Assembly: GCF_003258945.1 (NCBI RefSeq)
Contig: NZ_QLIX01000002.1
Coordinates: 186,843 to 250,842, forward strand
From: Roseicella frigidaeris
Lineage (GTDB): Bacteria > Pseudomonadota > Alphaproteobacteria > Acetobacterales > Acetobacteraceae
Length of the DNA stretch: 64,000 nt
Direction: 5' to 3'
Below the pieces are notes generated by a model. It was not told where the DNA came from. It searched no databases and was given only the letters and a program-made list of their open reading frames with translations. The position numbers and the translations under genes are program-made. Below, in pieces: positions 18,960 to 28,300 of the stretch (within the stretch, counting starts at the first letter, position 1; each line of letters begins with the position of its first letter).

Positions 18960-19715
18960 ATGTCCGAGCATATCCGCGTCTCGGTGGCGGACGGCGTCTG
19001 CACCGTGGCCATGCACCGGCCGGAGAAGAAGAACGCGCTGACGCGCGACATGTATGCCGGCCTCGCCGACGCCATCGAGCGCAGCGCCGCCGATCCGGCG
19101 ATCCGCTGCCTGCTGCTGACCGGCACGGAGGAGGTCTTCTGCGCCGGCAACGACATCGCCGATTTCCGCGCGCCGCGCCCGGCCGAGGACCCGGCGGTGC
19201 CGACGCCGAGCCGGCGCTTCTATTTCGGCCTGGCGAATTTCGAGAAGCCGCTGGTCGCCGCCGTGCCGGGGCTCGCGATCGGCATCGGCTGCACCATGCT
19301 GCTGCATGCCGACATCGTCTATGCCGCGCCGGAGGCCCGCTTCCGCCTGCCCTTCGTCGATCTCGGCCTGGTGCCGGAGCTCGGCGCCTCCATGCTGGTG
19401 CCCTGGCTGGCCGGCAAGCACAAGGCGGCCGAGCTCATGATGCTCGGCGAGTTCTTCGACGCCGCGGCGGCCGAGCGCATGGGCTTCGTCAACCGCATCC
19501 TCGACCGCGCCGAGCTGCTGCCCAACGCCACGGCGACGGCGCGCGCCCTGGCTGAGAAGCCGGTGGAGGCGATGCGCCTGACCAAGCGGCTGCTGCGGCC
19601 GGAGATGCCGCCGCTGCTGGCGCGGATGGAGGAGGAGCGGGTGCTGATCGCCGAGCGCCTGCGCGCGCCCGAGACCCAGGCCATCATGGCCAATGTGCTG
19701 AAGCCGAAGCGCTGA
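18960..19715 (+). CDS. Enoyl-CoA hydratase/isomerase family protein
   Basis: This is a crotonase-superfamily enzyme acting on acyl-CoA thioesters. ATG 18960 follows a clear ribosome site (GGCAGGAGGAG) and gives 251 aa. The CoA-binding start VCTVAMHRPEKKNALTRDMY and the oxyanion-hole segments FCAGNDIADF and PGLAIGIGCTMLLHADIVYA are present. In the usual catalytic positions the protein has LPFVDLGLVPELGASMLVP, containing a Glu as in hydratases of this group. It is followed 15 bp later by a nitronate monooxygenase gene, so the two are probably cotranscribed. The in vivo substrate is unknown. Confidence 0.92.
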   Translation: MSEHIRVSVADGVCTVAMHRPEKKNALTRDMYAGLADAIERSAADPAIRCLLLTGTEEVFCAGNDIADFRAPRPAEDPAVPTPSRRFYFGLANFEKPLVAAVPGLAIGIGCTMLLHADIVYAAPEARFRLPFVDLGLVPELGASMLVPWLAGKHKAAELMMLGEFFDAAAAERMGFVNRILDRAELLPNATATARALAEKPVEAMRLTKRLLRPEMPPLLARMEEERVLIAERLRAPETQAIMANVLKPKR

Positions 19716-19730
19716 CCTGAAGGATTGCCC

Positions 19731-20741
19731 ATGTCGTTGCTGGACATGATGAAGGGCCGGCTGTCGCTGCCCGTCATCGGCTCGCCGCTCTTCATCATCT
19801 CGGTCCCCGACCTCGTCGTGGCGCAGTGCACCGCCGGCGTGGTCGGCTCCATGCCCTCGCTGAATGCCCGGCCCGCCGAGCAGTTCGAGGAATGGGTGAT
19901 CGAGATCAAGGAGCGCCTGGCGGCGCATGACGCCCGCCACCCGGACCGCAAGGCGGCGCCCTTCGCCATCAACCTCATCGTGCACAAGTCGAACGACCGG
20001 CTGGAGCACGACCTGGCGATCTGCGTGAAGCACCGGGTGCCGCTGATCATCTCCTCCCTCGGCGCCCGGCCGGAGGTGAACCAGGCGATCCATTCCTATG
20101 GCGGCCATGTGCTGCATGACGTGATCAACCAGCGCTTCGCCCACAGCGCCATCGACAAGGGCGCCGACGGGCTGGTGCTGGTGGCAGCCGGCGCGGGCGG
20201 CCATGCCGGCGCCCTCTCGCCCTTCGGCTTCCTGCAGGAGACACGGGCCTGGTTCGACGGGCCGATCGCCCTCTCGGGCGCCATCGCGCATGGCCGCAGC
20301 ATCCTGGCCGCCGAGGCGCTCGGCGCCGACTTCGCCTATATCGGCAGCGCCTTCATCGCCACCGAGGAGGCGCGCTCGCAGCCCGAGCAGCGGCAGATGA
20401 TCGTCGAGAGCGGCGCCGAGGACATCGTCTACACCAACCTCATCACCGGCGTGCACGGCAACTACCTGAAGCCCTCGCTGCGGAAGGCCGGGCTCGACCC
20501 CGACAACCTGCCGACCAGCGACCCGAGCGCCATGAGCTTCGGCAGCGAGCGCAAGCGGCGCTGGAAGGATATCTGGGGCTCGGGCCAGGGGATCGGCACG
20601 GTGCGCGAGGTGGTGCCGGCGGCGGCGCTGGTCGAGCGGCTGCGGCGCGAATACGCCGCCGCCCGCGCCCGCCTCGGCGACCGCAGCCCCCTGGTCAACC
20701 CCGCCTGGGAAAAGCTCCTCGACGCCGCCGCTGCCGAATAG
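19731..20741 (+). CDS. Nitronate monooxygenase (FMN TIM barrel)
   Basis: This flavoprotein is predicted to oxidise alkyl nitronates such as propionate 3-nitronate, a toxic metabolite. ATG 19731 is preferred over an in-frame TTG two codons upstream. The 336-aa protein has the class I pattern: an N-terminal barrel strand with LSLPVIGSPLFIISVPDL, then GVVGSMPSLNARP, and the signature GADGLVLVAAGAGGHAGALSP containing the proposed catalytic His. A phosphate-binding segment (ALGADFAYIGSAFIATEE) follows. Pairing with an enoyl-CoA hydratase suggests handling of propionyl-type products, which is inference only. Confidence 0.9.
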   Translation: MSLLDMMKGRLSLPVIGSPLFIISVPDLVVAQCTAGVVGSMPSLNARPAEQFEEWVIEIKERLAAHDARHPDRKAAPFAINLIVHKSNDRLEHDLAICVKHRVPLIISSLGARPEVNQAIHSYGGHVLHDVINQRFAHSAIDKGADGLVLVAAGAGGHAGALSPFGFLQETRAWFDGPIALSGAIAHGRSILAAEALGADFAYIGSAFIATEEARSQPEQRQMIVESGAEDIVYTNLITGVHGNYLKPSLRKAGLDPDNLPTSDPSAMSFGSERKRRWKDIWGSGQGIGTVREVVPAAALVERLRREYAAARARLGDRSPLVNPAWEKLLDAAAAE

Positions 20742-20770
20742 CACTTGGCCCGTCAGTCACGCCCTCGCCA

Positions 20771-20874
20771 CCCGTTGCCCCTCCGAGGCTTCGCCTCGGA
20801 AGGCTGTGACGTGCCGAGGTTCAGGAGCGAATCCCGGGGCCCCCGCGGAGCCGCGCGACGGCTTCGTGGGGAAT
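20771..20874 (-). repeat. Family A double-hairpin repeat, copy 1 (behind the EmrB-like gene stop)
   Basis: This fills the 133-bp gap between two convergent genes. Read in the direction of the minus-strand MFS gene, it begins directly at that gene's stop codon. It has a first stem (CCCCACGAAGCCG-type arm, with G:T pairs), a conserved GCACGTCACAGCCT segment, a second perfect stem of 8 bp (TCCGAGGC-ttc-GCCTCGGA at 20782-20800) and ends in GGCAACGGG. Copies 2 and 3 at 47380-47483 and 33897-34013 share this order, while stem sequences differ. Confidence 0.75.
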
Positions 20875-22416
20875 TCAGTCCATCGCCGCATGCGCCGGAT
20901 CGGCGGCGACGGCCCGCGGCGGCCGCCGCATCAGCGGCAACAGGAACAGCATGCCGAGCGCCAGCACCATCAGCAGGTAGAAGTCGTTGCCATAGGCGAT
21001 GATGGTCGATTGCCGCGTCACCTCGGCATTCAGCGCCGCCACCCCCTCGGCGGTGTGGAAATCCCAGAAGCGGCGGATCGCCGGCAGCTCGAACAGCCGG
21101 TTCAGCGGCGTGATGTGCTCCGCCAGCGAGGCGTGCATGATCTGCGTGTTGCGCGTCAGCAGCGCCGCCAGCGCCGAGATGCCGATCGCCGAGCCGAGGT
21201 TGCGCAGCAGGCTGATGAGCGAGGTGCCGTCGGTGCGCAGCGCCGGGTCCAGCGTCGCGAAGGCGACGAGGTTGAGCGGGATGAAGACGAAGCCGAGGCC
21301 CATGCCCTGCACCACGGTGACCAGCATCAGCCAGCGCATCGGGATGTCCGGCGTCCAGTAGGTCATGTCCCAGAGCGTCCAGGACAGGATCAGGATGCCG
21401 AAGGCCATGATCTTGCGGGGATCGAGCCGGGAGGCCAGCCGGCCGGCGACGAACATCGCCGCCATGGTGCCGATGCCGCGCGGCGCCATGGCGAGGCCGG
21501 CGGTGAAGACCGGGTAGTCGGCCAGCGTCTGCAGATAGGGCGCGAGCAGGGCCGAGGTGGCGAAGAGGATGACGCCGACCACGAACATGATGCCGAGCCC
21601 GGCGACGAAATTGCGGTCGCGGAAGATGCGCGGCGGGATGAAGGGCTTCTCGGCCAGCGCCATGTGGACGAGGAAGAGATAGAGGCCGAGCGCGGCGAGC
21701 GTCGCCTCGATGATGATCTCGGTCGAGCCGAACCAGTTCTTCAGCTCGCCGCGGTCGAGCATGATCTGCAGCGCGCCGACGCCGAGCGCGAGGGCGCCGA
21801 AGCCGGTCCAGTCGAAGCGGCGGCCGGGCTGCGCGCCGCCGCGCGGCAGGAAGAGCAGCAGGCCGAGGAAGGCGAGCAGGCCGAAGGGCAGGTTGACGTA
21901 GAAGACCCAGCGCCAGTTCAGGTTCTCGGTCAGGTAGCCGCCGAGGGTCGGCCCGAGGATCGGCCCGACCATCACGCCCATGCCCCAGATCGCCATCGCC
22001 GAGCCGCGCTGCGCCGGCGGGTAGATGTCGAGCATGGTGGACTGGCTGAGCGGCACCAGCGCGGCGCCGAAGGCGCCCTGCAGCAGGCGGAACACCACCA
22101 TCTGGTCGAGCGTCTGCGCCGCGCCGCAGAGCACGGAGGCGAGGGTGAAGCCGCCGACCGAGAGCAGGAAGACGCTGCGCCGCCCGAAGCGGGCGACCAG
22201 GAAGCCGACCGGCGCGGTCAGGATGGCGGCCGCGGTGATGTAGCTGGTCAGCACCCAGGTGATCTGGTCGGAGGTGGCCGCCAGCCCGCCCTGCATGTAG
22301 GGCAGGGCGACATTGGCGATGGTGCCGTCCAGCGCCTGCATCAGCGTCGCCACCATGGCGCAGACGGTGATGATGGCGCGGTGCGGCACCACCTCCGCCG
22401 CGGCGGAGCCGGACAT
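20875..22416 (-). CDS. DHA2 family multidrug MFS permease (EmrB-like)
   Basis: This is a 14-helix drug:proton antiporter of the major facilitator superfamily. The protein is 513 aa. Family marks are motif C-like ALDGTIANVALPYMQGGL in helix 1, the conserved ITWVLTSYITAAAILTAPVG, LSVGGFTLASVLCGAAQ, and WRWVFYVNLPFGLLAFLG (antiporter segment). The start codon follows the adaptor's stop after one base, so translation is probably coupled. A MarR regulator begins the operon. Substrates are likely hydrophobic toxic compounds, as for EmrAB, but cannot be specified. Confidence 0.94.
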   Translation of the reverse strand: MSGSAAAEVVPHRAIITVCAMVATLMQALDGTIANVALPYMQGGLAATSDQITWVLTSYITAAAILTAPVGFLVARFGRRSVFLLSVGGFTLASVLCGAAQTLDQMVVFRLLQGAFGAALVPLSQSTMLDIYPPAQRGSAMAIWGMGVMVGPILGPTLGGYLTENLNWRWVFYVNLPFGLLAFLGLLLFLPRGGAQPGRRFDWTGFGALALGVGALQIMLDRGELKNWFGSTEIIIEATLAALGLYLFLVHMALAEKPFIPPRIFRDRNFVAGLGIMFVVGVILFATSALLAPYLQTLADYPVFTAGLAMAPRGIGTMAAMFVAGRLASRLDPRKIMAFGILILSWTLWDMTYWTPDIPMRWLMLVTVVQGMGLGFVFIPLNLVAFATLDPALRTDGTSLISLLRNLGSAIGISALAALLTRNTQIMHASLAEHITPLNRLFELPAIRRFWDFHTAEGVAALNAEVTRQSTIIAYGNDFYLLMVLALGMLFLLPLMRRPPRAVAADPAHAAMD

Positions 22417-22417
22417 C

Positions 22418-23530
22418 TCAGCCTCCGATCAGGTCGCTGAGATGCCGCTCGTGGCCGGTGTCGATCGAGACCACGGCGCTCATGCCGGCGCGGAGTTGCG
22501 GCATGTCGGCGCCCTGCTCGACCCGGATCCGCACCGGGATGCGCTGCACCACCTTGACCCAGTTGCCGGAGGCGTTCTGCGCCGGCAGCACGCTGAAGGT
22601 GGAGCCCGAGGCGGGGCTGATGCTCTCGACCTCGCCCTTCCAGGTGACGCCCGGATAGGTGTCGATCGTCACCGTCACGGGATTGCCGGCCCTCACATGG
22701 GTGAGGTCGGTCTCCTTCGGCAGCGCGTCCACCCAGACATGGTCGGAGGAGACGAGGGCGAAGGCCGGGGTGGCGGCGCCGAGATACTGGCCCGGCTGCA
22801 GCGAGGAGACCTGGGTGACGGTGCCGGCGAAGGGGGCGCGGATCGTCGTGTGGTCGAGCTGCCGCCGCGCCTCGTCCAGCCGCGCCTGGGCGGCGCGGAC
22901 ATCCGGGTGCTGGTCGATCGGCGCATCGGCCGAGCCGCCGAGCTTGGCGAGCTGCACCTGCGCCTGGATCTTCAGCGATTCGAGCTGCTGCTTCGCCTGC
23001 GCCAAGCCGAAGCGCGCCTGGTCATAGGCGGCGCGCGTGACCGCGCCGCTGTTGACGATCTGCGCCGCGCGGTCGTTGGTCGCCTGGGCGAGCTGCACCG
23101 CCGCCTCCTGCGCCGCCGCGTCGCGCTGGATGCGGCGGTAGTCGGCCTGCATGGCCTCGAGGTTCAGCCGGGTCTGCAGGAGCTGCGCCTCGGCCTGCTG
23201 CACGGCGTATTGGAAGGGCGCCGCGTCGAGCCGGACCAGCGGCTGGCCGGCGGCGACGACCTGCCCCTCGCGCACCTCGATGCGCTGGACGATGCCGGAG
23301 ACATCGGTCGAGAGCAGCAGCTTGTCAGCCTGCACATAGGCGTCGTCGGTGCCGGCATAGCGGCCGCCCTCCAGCCAGAACGCGCCGGCGCCGAGCGCCA
23401 CGACCAGCGCGCCGCCGAGCATCAGGGCGGGGCGCAGCCAGCGGCGGCGGCGGCGCGGCTCCGTCGTCGTCGCCTGATCGGGCGCCGGATCCCGGGCACT
23501 GCGCCCGGCACGGATGGAACCTTCGGGCAT
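22418..23530 (-). CDS. HlyD/EmrA family efflux adaptor
   Basis: This periplasmic adaptor for the EmrB-like permease is anchored by one N-terminal helix (WLRPALMLGGALVVALGAGAF, residues about 31-51) after an arginine-rich cytoplasmic tail. The 370-aa protein has the EmrA signature GTDDAYVQADKLLLSTDVSG. The lipoyl half-motifs are IVQRIEVREGQVVAAGQPLV and TTIRAPFAGTVTQVSSLQPG, around a long alanine/glutamine-rich coiled-coil hairpin. It lies 16 bp behind the marR gene and directly ahead of the permease. A TolC-like outer-membrane partner is not in the window. Confidence 0.94.
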   Translation of the reverse strand: MPEGSIRAGRSARDPAPDQATTTEPRRRRRWLRPALMLGGALVVALGAGAFWLEGGRYAGTDDAYVQADKLLLSTDVSGIVQRIEVREGQVVAAGQPLVRLDAAPFQYAVQQAEAQLLQTRLNLEAMQADYRRIQRDAAAQEAAVQLAQATNDRAAQIVNSGAVTRAAYDQARFGLAQAKQQLESLKIQAQVQLAKLGGSADAPIDQHPDVRAAQARLDEARRQLDHTTIRAPFAGTVTQVSSLQPGQYLGAATPAFALVSSDHVWVDALPKETDLTHVRAGNPVTVTIDTYPGVTWKGEVESISPASGSTFSVLPAQNASGNWVKVVQRIPVRIRVEQGADMPQLRAGMSAVVSIDTGHERHLSDLIGG

Positions 23531-23546
23531 GGACTATGTCACTTCC

Positions 23547-23999
23547 TCAGGCGGCCTCGCCGGCTTCGCCGGCGGCCACAAGGTTGTTCTTCATCAGCAG
23601 CAGGGTCTCGGTCACCACCTGCCGCCGCTCCGGCGAGAGGCCGGCGGTGACCTCGGCATCGAAGGCGAGCCGCACCGCGTCGATCTCGGCCAGCACCGGG
23701 GAGGCCTCCGGGGCGAGGTGCAGCCGCCAAACGCGCCGATCGGCGGGATCGGCCCGGCGCTCCACCAGGCCGCGCGCGGTGAGGCGGTCCACCAGCCGGC
23801 CGACCGTGATCGGCTCGACCTCCAGGATCTCCGCCAGCTCCCGCTGGGTCATGCCGCCGCAGCGGCGCAGGCGCAGGAGGATCATCCACTGCGCCCGGGT
23901 CATCCCATGCGCGCGCGCCCGCCGGTCCGCGAGGGTGCGCATGAGCCGCGCGACATCATGCAGCAGGATCAGCAGGTTGGGCTCTTGCAGGTCGGGCAT
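23547..23999 (-). CDS. MarR family transcriptional regulator of the efflux operon
   Basis: This winged-helix regulator is predicted to repress the marR-emrA-emrB operon that it heads. ATG 23999 is chosen because MPDLQEPNLLILLHDVARL is the natural start; an upstream in-frame extension would run into the promoter region. The 150-aa protein shows helix segments LRRCGGMTQRELAEILEVE and PITVGRLVDRLTARGLVERR and the wing RADPADRRVWRLHLA. The Asp-Arg pair in ADPADRRV is the MarR wing hallmark. The ligand is unknown. Confidence 0.93.
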   Translation of the reverse strand: MPDLQEPNLLILLHDVARLMRTLADRRARAHGMTRAQWMILLRLRRCGGMTQRELAEILEVEPITVGRLVDRLTARGLVERRADPADRRVWRLHLAPEASPVLAEIDAVRLAFDAEVTAGLSPERRQVVTETLLLMKNNLVAAGEAGEAA

Positions 24000-24030
24000 C
24001 GGGGCTGGGCAAGTCCTCAGGCGGCTGAAT

Positions 24031-24044
24031 ATAAGCCGCGTTAT
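24031..24044. promoter_or_regulatory. Candidate MarR operator
   Basis: An inverted repeat ATAA-gccgcg-TTAT lies in a markedly AT-richer stretch (24027-24084), about 32 bp upstream of the marR start. MarR proteins often bind short AT-rich palindromes over their own promoters, so this is the most likely autoregulatory site. The palindrome arms are only 4 bp, so the support is modest. Confidence 0.4.
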
Positions 24045-24087
24045 GATAAGCCCAACAGCAGAAAATCGCCCCGTCCACACTCATTTT

Positions 24088-25176
24088 TCACGATATCGAG
24101 CGTTGGGCGGCCGGCAGGGCTGCGGCGAGCGCCGCCTGGTCCGCCCGCACGGCCTCGGCCATGCACCGCGCCGCATCCCGCAGCCAGTCCGCCGGCATTT
24201 GTTCGAGATCGCCGAGGATGCCGGCGCCGGCCGCGCCATCGGCATGCAGGTTGCCGATCTCGCCGCCCATCGCCTCCAACTGGGTGAGCAACCGGCCCGG
24301 ATCGCCGCCCGGCGCCTCCAGCTTGCGGCTGTCCGGCGCGAGGCGGCGGATGACGAGGCCGGGCGGCAGGGCATACCAGGGGTCGGCCGCCCGGTTCAGG
24401 CTGTTGGCCAGCGCCGCGACATCGATCGCCTCCGCCCCCGGGAAGCCGGCCTGCAGCCAGGCCGAGGGCACCCGTGCCTTTCCCTCGCGCACCACCTGGC
24501 CGCCGCGCCAATGCGCGATCGCCACCAGGCGGGGCCGGCCGAGGCTGCCGAGCCCGGCTTCGCGGGCGGCGAAACGCGGCGGGTCGGCGCCCGGCGGCAG
24601 CGCCGCGACGAGGGCCTGGCGCCAGGCTGGCGGCGGCTCGGCGGCCGGCAGCCCGGCCAGCTTGGCCCAGAAGGCGGCGCGCGCCGGCGGATCGGGCAGC
24701 ACCATGGCGCGGAGCGCGGCATGCTCCTCGTCGAGGACGAAGGCGCGCGGCGCGGCGAGATGGGCGGCATAGCCTCGCAGCAGGCTGGCGGCGATCTCGC
24801 GCCCGCCCGGGCCATCCGGCGGGCGGGCAAGCAGGGCGCTGGCGGCGAGCCGCACCAGATCGGCGGTGAAGGGCAGGGCGGCGGCCTCGTCGAGGTCGTT
24901 CACGCCCCAGACCAGCCGCCCCTCGGCATCCCGCCAGGTGCCGAAATTCTCCAGATGCGCGTCGCCGCAGGAGGGCACCCGCCGGGCGGCGGCGAGCTTC
25001 GGCAGCAGGGCGGCGAATTGCGCGGCGAAGCGGAAGGCGGTGCCGCGGAGGAAGGCGAAGGGATCGGCCGCCATGCGCTGCCGCTTGCGGGCGAGCGCCG
25101 CCGGGATCACCGCGCAGTGGCGGCCGAGCCAGGCGTCATAGGCATCGAGCGCCTGCAGGATATCGGTCTTCGGCAT
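24088..25176 (-). CDS. DUF2252 family protein
   Basis: This is a protein of unknown function in a family with a kinase-like fold signature. ATG 25176 gives 362 aa, beginning MPKTDILQALDAYDAWLGRH. The family hallmark SCGDAHLENFG (about residues 70-80) resembles the catalytic loop of aminoglycoside-type phosphotransferases, and VNDLDEAAALPFTADLVRLA resembles the metal-binding DFD region. These suggest phosphotransfer chemistry but no substrate is known. The gene stands alone: its 3' end faces the marR promoter region and its 5' end follows tamB. Confidence 0.8.
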   Translation of the reverse strand: MPKTDILQALDAYDAWLGRHCAVIPAALARKRQRMAADPFAFLRGTAFRFAAQFAALLPKLAAARRVPSCGDAHLENFGTWRDAEGRLVWGVNDLDEAAALPFTADLVRLAASALLARPPDGPGGREIAASLLRGYAAHLAAPRAFVLDEEHAALRAMVLPDPPARAAFWAKLAGLPAAEPPPAWRQALVAALPPGADPPRFAAREAGLGSLGRPRLVAIAHWRGGQVVREGKARVPSAWLQAGFPGAEAIDVAALANSLNRAADPWYALPPGLVIRRLAPDSRKLEAPGGDPGRLLTQLEAMGGEIGNLHADGAAGAGILGDLEQMPADWLRDAARCMAEAVRADQAALAAALPAAQRSIS

Positions 25177-25297
25177 GCTCCCGAAGATAGGGCCGGCCCG
25201 GCGGTCCCGACGCATCGGCGGCATGGCGCGGCCATGAAAACGGTGCCATGCCGTGGCGCGCGGGAGGCCCAACAAAGCCGCCAGGCTGCTGTTTCCA

Positions 25298-25342
25298 GAG
25301 CATCTTCACCCGATCGGGGAGATCACCTGATCAGGATCTGCT
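25298..25342. repeat. Imperfect hairpin behind tamB
   Basis: The sequence runs from GAGCATCTTCACCCGATCGG to CCTGATCAGGATCTGCTC and folds into an imperfect inverted repeat immediately after the tamB stop. It lacks a T-run in the tamB direction, so a factor-independent terminator is not clear. It may be another small intergenic repeat, as it ends in CTAG like other repeats here. The rest of the 25177-25343 gap shows nothing I can name. Confidence 0.35.
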
Positions 25343-25343
25343 C

Positions 25344-28300
25344 CTAGTATTCCAGCTCGTAGGAGAGGCCGAGCCGGTCGCCGGCGGGCCCGGTCGCGGT
25401 CTGGCCGTCGAGCTTCAGCCGCGGCGTCAGCTCCACCTGCACGCCGACGCCGGTCTGCCCGCCCTGGGTGCCCTGCCGGACGCCGAGGAAGACGCCGGGC
25501 GCCACATAGCGGCCGGCCTCGACCGTCGGACCCTTCTGGCTGCTCTCGGAGGCCGCGCCGGATTGCTCGCCGCCGCCGGAGACGCCGAGCCGGTCGAGCC
25601 CGAGCAAGGAGCGCACCCGGTCGAGCGGGTTGGCGGCGCCGCCGCCGACGCCGCTCATCTGCGCCACCGCCGTGGCGATCTGCGCGATCTCGAGCGGCGA
25701 AAGCCGGCTGGTCGGCCGGTCGAAGAGCAGCCGCGCCAGAACCTCGTCCTGCGGCAGTTCCGGCGAGGAGGTGAAGCTCACCTTCGGATCGGCCGGCGAG
25801 CCGGTGACGTTGATGGTGATGGTGGTGTTGCTCGCCTGCGACTGCGCCATGAGGTCGAGCGTCGGCAGCAGCGAGCCGGGCACGAAGCCGATGGTGCCGC
25901 GGCGGAAGGTCACCCGCCGGCCCAGCAGGTCGAGATCGCCGCGCCGGAGGTTGAGCGCGCCGTTCGGCGAGGGCGCGGCGGTGGTGCCGCCGACCTTGAT
26001 GCGGCCGCCGAGCTCCACATCGATGCCGCGGCCGCGGACGAAGATGCTCTGCGGGGCATTCACGAGGACGTCGAGGTTGAAGGGCGGCGCCGGCGGCGCG
26101 GGTTTGGGCGGCGGCGGCGGCGGGATCACCCCCGGCGGCAGCCGGCCCTTCTGCCGCACATTGGTGAGCGTCGGCACGCTGGCCGGCAGGTTCTGCGGGA
26201 TGCGGATCTCGGCCTCGTTGATCCGCACCTCGCCGGAGAGGGTGCCGCCGCCCGTCACCGGCCCCTGCAGCCGCAGATCGGTGCCGAGCGAGGCCGTAAC
26301 GAGGTCGGAGACCACGGGCCTCGCATTGCGCGCGGTGATGGTGATGTCGGCCGGGAAGCCCGCCGCGCCGGCATCGATGCTGCCCCGGACATTGATCGTG
26401 CCGTTGCCGGCGGTGCGGGCGTTGATGCCGTCGATGACGAGCCGCGTCCCCTCGCCGGAGACGGTGCCGTTCACGTCGAAGATCCGCACCCCGTACTGGG
26501 TGTTGCGGTACTCGGTGTTGGCGAGGGTGGCGCGGCCGCCGAGGCGGGGCGTGCCGACCGTCCCGTCGGCCCGGAGCGCCAGGGCCAGCCGCCCGGTCAC
26601 CCGGTCCGCCCCGGCGGCGAGGAAGGGGCTGGCGAGCGGCGCCAGGTTGAGGGTGCCGTCCAGCGTGGCGGCAAGCGCGTTGGCCGGGCCGAAGCCCTGC
26701 GGCAGCCGCGCCTGGGCGGTGAGGCGGCCCGCCGGCCCGGCCTCCAGATCGGCGCGGAGCTGCGCCGCCTGGCCGGCCAGGCTGCCCTCGGCGCGGAGCG
26801 TCGCCGGCGGCAGGCCGCGCGCCCAGTCGGCGCCGGCGCCGAGGCCGGTGCCGTTCACCACCGCCCGGATCTCCGGCTGCGACACCGGGCCGGTCGCCCG
26901 CAGATCGGCGCTCAGCGTGCCCTGCGGCTTGATGTCGGGGGCGAAGGGCTCGGCCAGGGCGAGGGGCAGCGCGGCGATGCTCGCCGTCAGGTCGGCCCGC
27001 TCCGGCCCCCAGCGGCCCCGCGCCTCGATCCGGCCCCCGCGGCTGACGGAAATGGTGGTGGGGGCGATCTCGATGCCGCCATCGCCGCCGAGGGTCACCC
27101 GCGTCGGCGCGGCCAGGCGCAGCGACTCGCCCATGGCCTGCGCCTCCAGCGCCGCGAGGTCGAGGCGGGTGTTGCCCTCCTGCCGCGCCACATGGCCGCG
27201 GCCGGAGACGGCGCCCTGGGTGGCGCGGCCCTGGACGGTCCAGTCGAGCGCGGCCGGGGTGCCGGCGGCGCTGGCCTGCAGGCTGCCCTCCTGGCCATTG
27301 AAGGCGAGCTGCGGCGCATCGAGCTTCGCCTCGAAGCCCTGCAGCCCGTCGCGCGGGGCCAGCCTGGCATCGAGCGCCAGCCGCCCGCCGAGCCCCTGCA
27401 CCCCGCCGAGCCGGCCGAGCGGGGCGAGGTCGCTCGCCGTGAGCTTCGCCGTGCCGTCGAAGAGCTTCGCCCCCGGGTCGAGGCGGCCGGTCAGGTCGAG
27501 ATGCGCCGGGCCGAGGCGGAACTCGCCCTGCTCCACTTGGACGAACTGGCCCTCCGGCTGGCCGCGGAAGGCCAGGGCGAGCGGCATGCCGTCCAGCTTG
27601 CCGTCGAGATTGGCGGTGCCGCGCGGCGCCGAGGCCGGGGTGGCGACCTTGGCGTTCAGCGCCAGCGCCTCCAGCACATGGCCGGCAGCGGCGATGCGGC
27701 CGGACTCGGCGGTGACGACGAGGTCGGGATCGGCGAGCTGGCCGCTCGCCTGCACCCGCGCCTCCAGCGCCCCCTCGGAGCCGCCGCCGAGCACGGCGAG
27801 CCGCGGCAGGGAGAGCCTGGCATCCAGGGCGATCGGCTCGGCGAGGGTGCCGGTGGCGGTCAGCCGGCCCTCCGCGCCCTCCAGCCGGGCATCCAGCTCC
27901 GGCCCCGGCATCGCCGCCTTCACCGCCAGGCGCGGCGCCGGGCCGAGCACCGCATCGGCCTGGGCGACGCCGGTGCGGAGCGCCTCCGGGACCAGGGTGA
28001 GGTCGAGCTTCGGCTTGCCGATGGTGCCGCCGATCGCCGCATCGGCCTTGACCGCCTGCCAGGCGAGCCCGGCCGGCAGCAGGGCGCCGAAGCGCTCGGA
28101 GGGGGCGAGGGCGAGCCGGGCCGCGAGGTCGAGCGCCTCGGTGCCGAGATCGGCGCTGCCCGTCAGGCCGAGCTGCCCGGCCGGCACGGCGACGCTCAGA
28201 TCGCGCAGCGCCAGCCGGCGATCGGCGTCGAGATCGGCATCGAGGGCGAGCTGCGCCGGCTCGGCGACCGGCCTGGCCTGGGCGGGCAGCAGGGGGCCGC

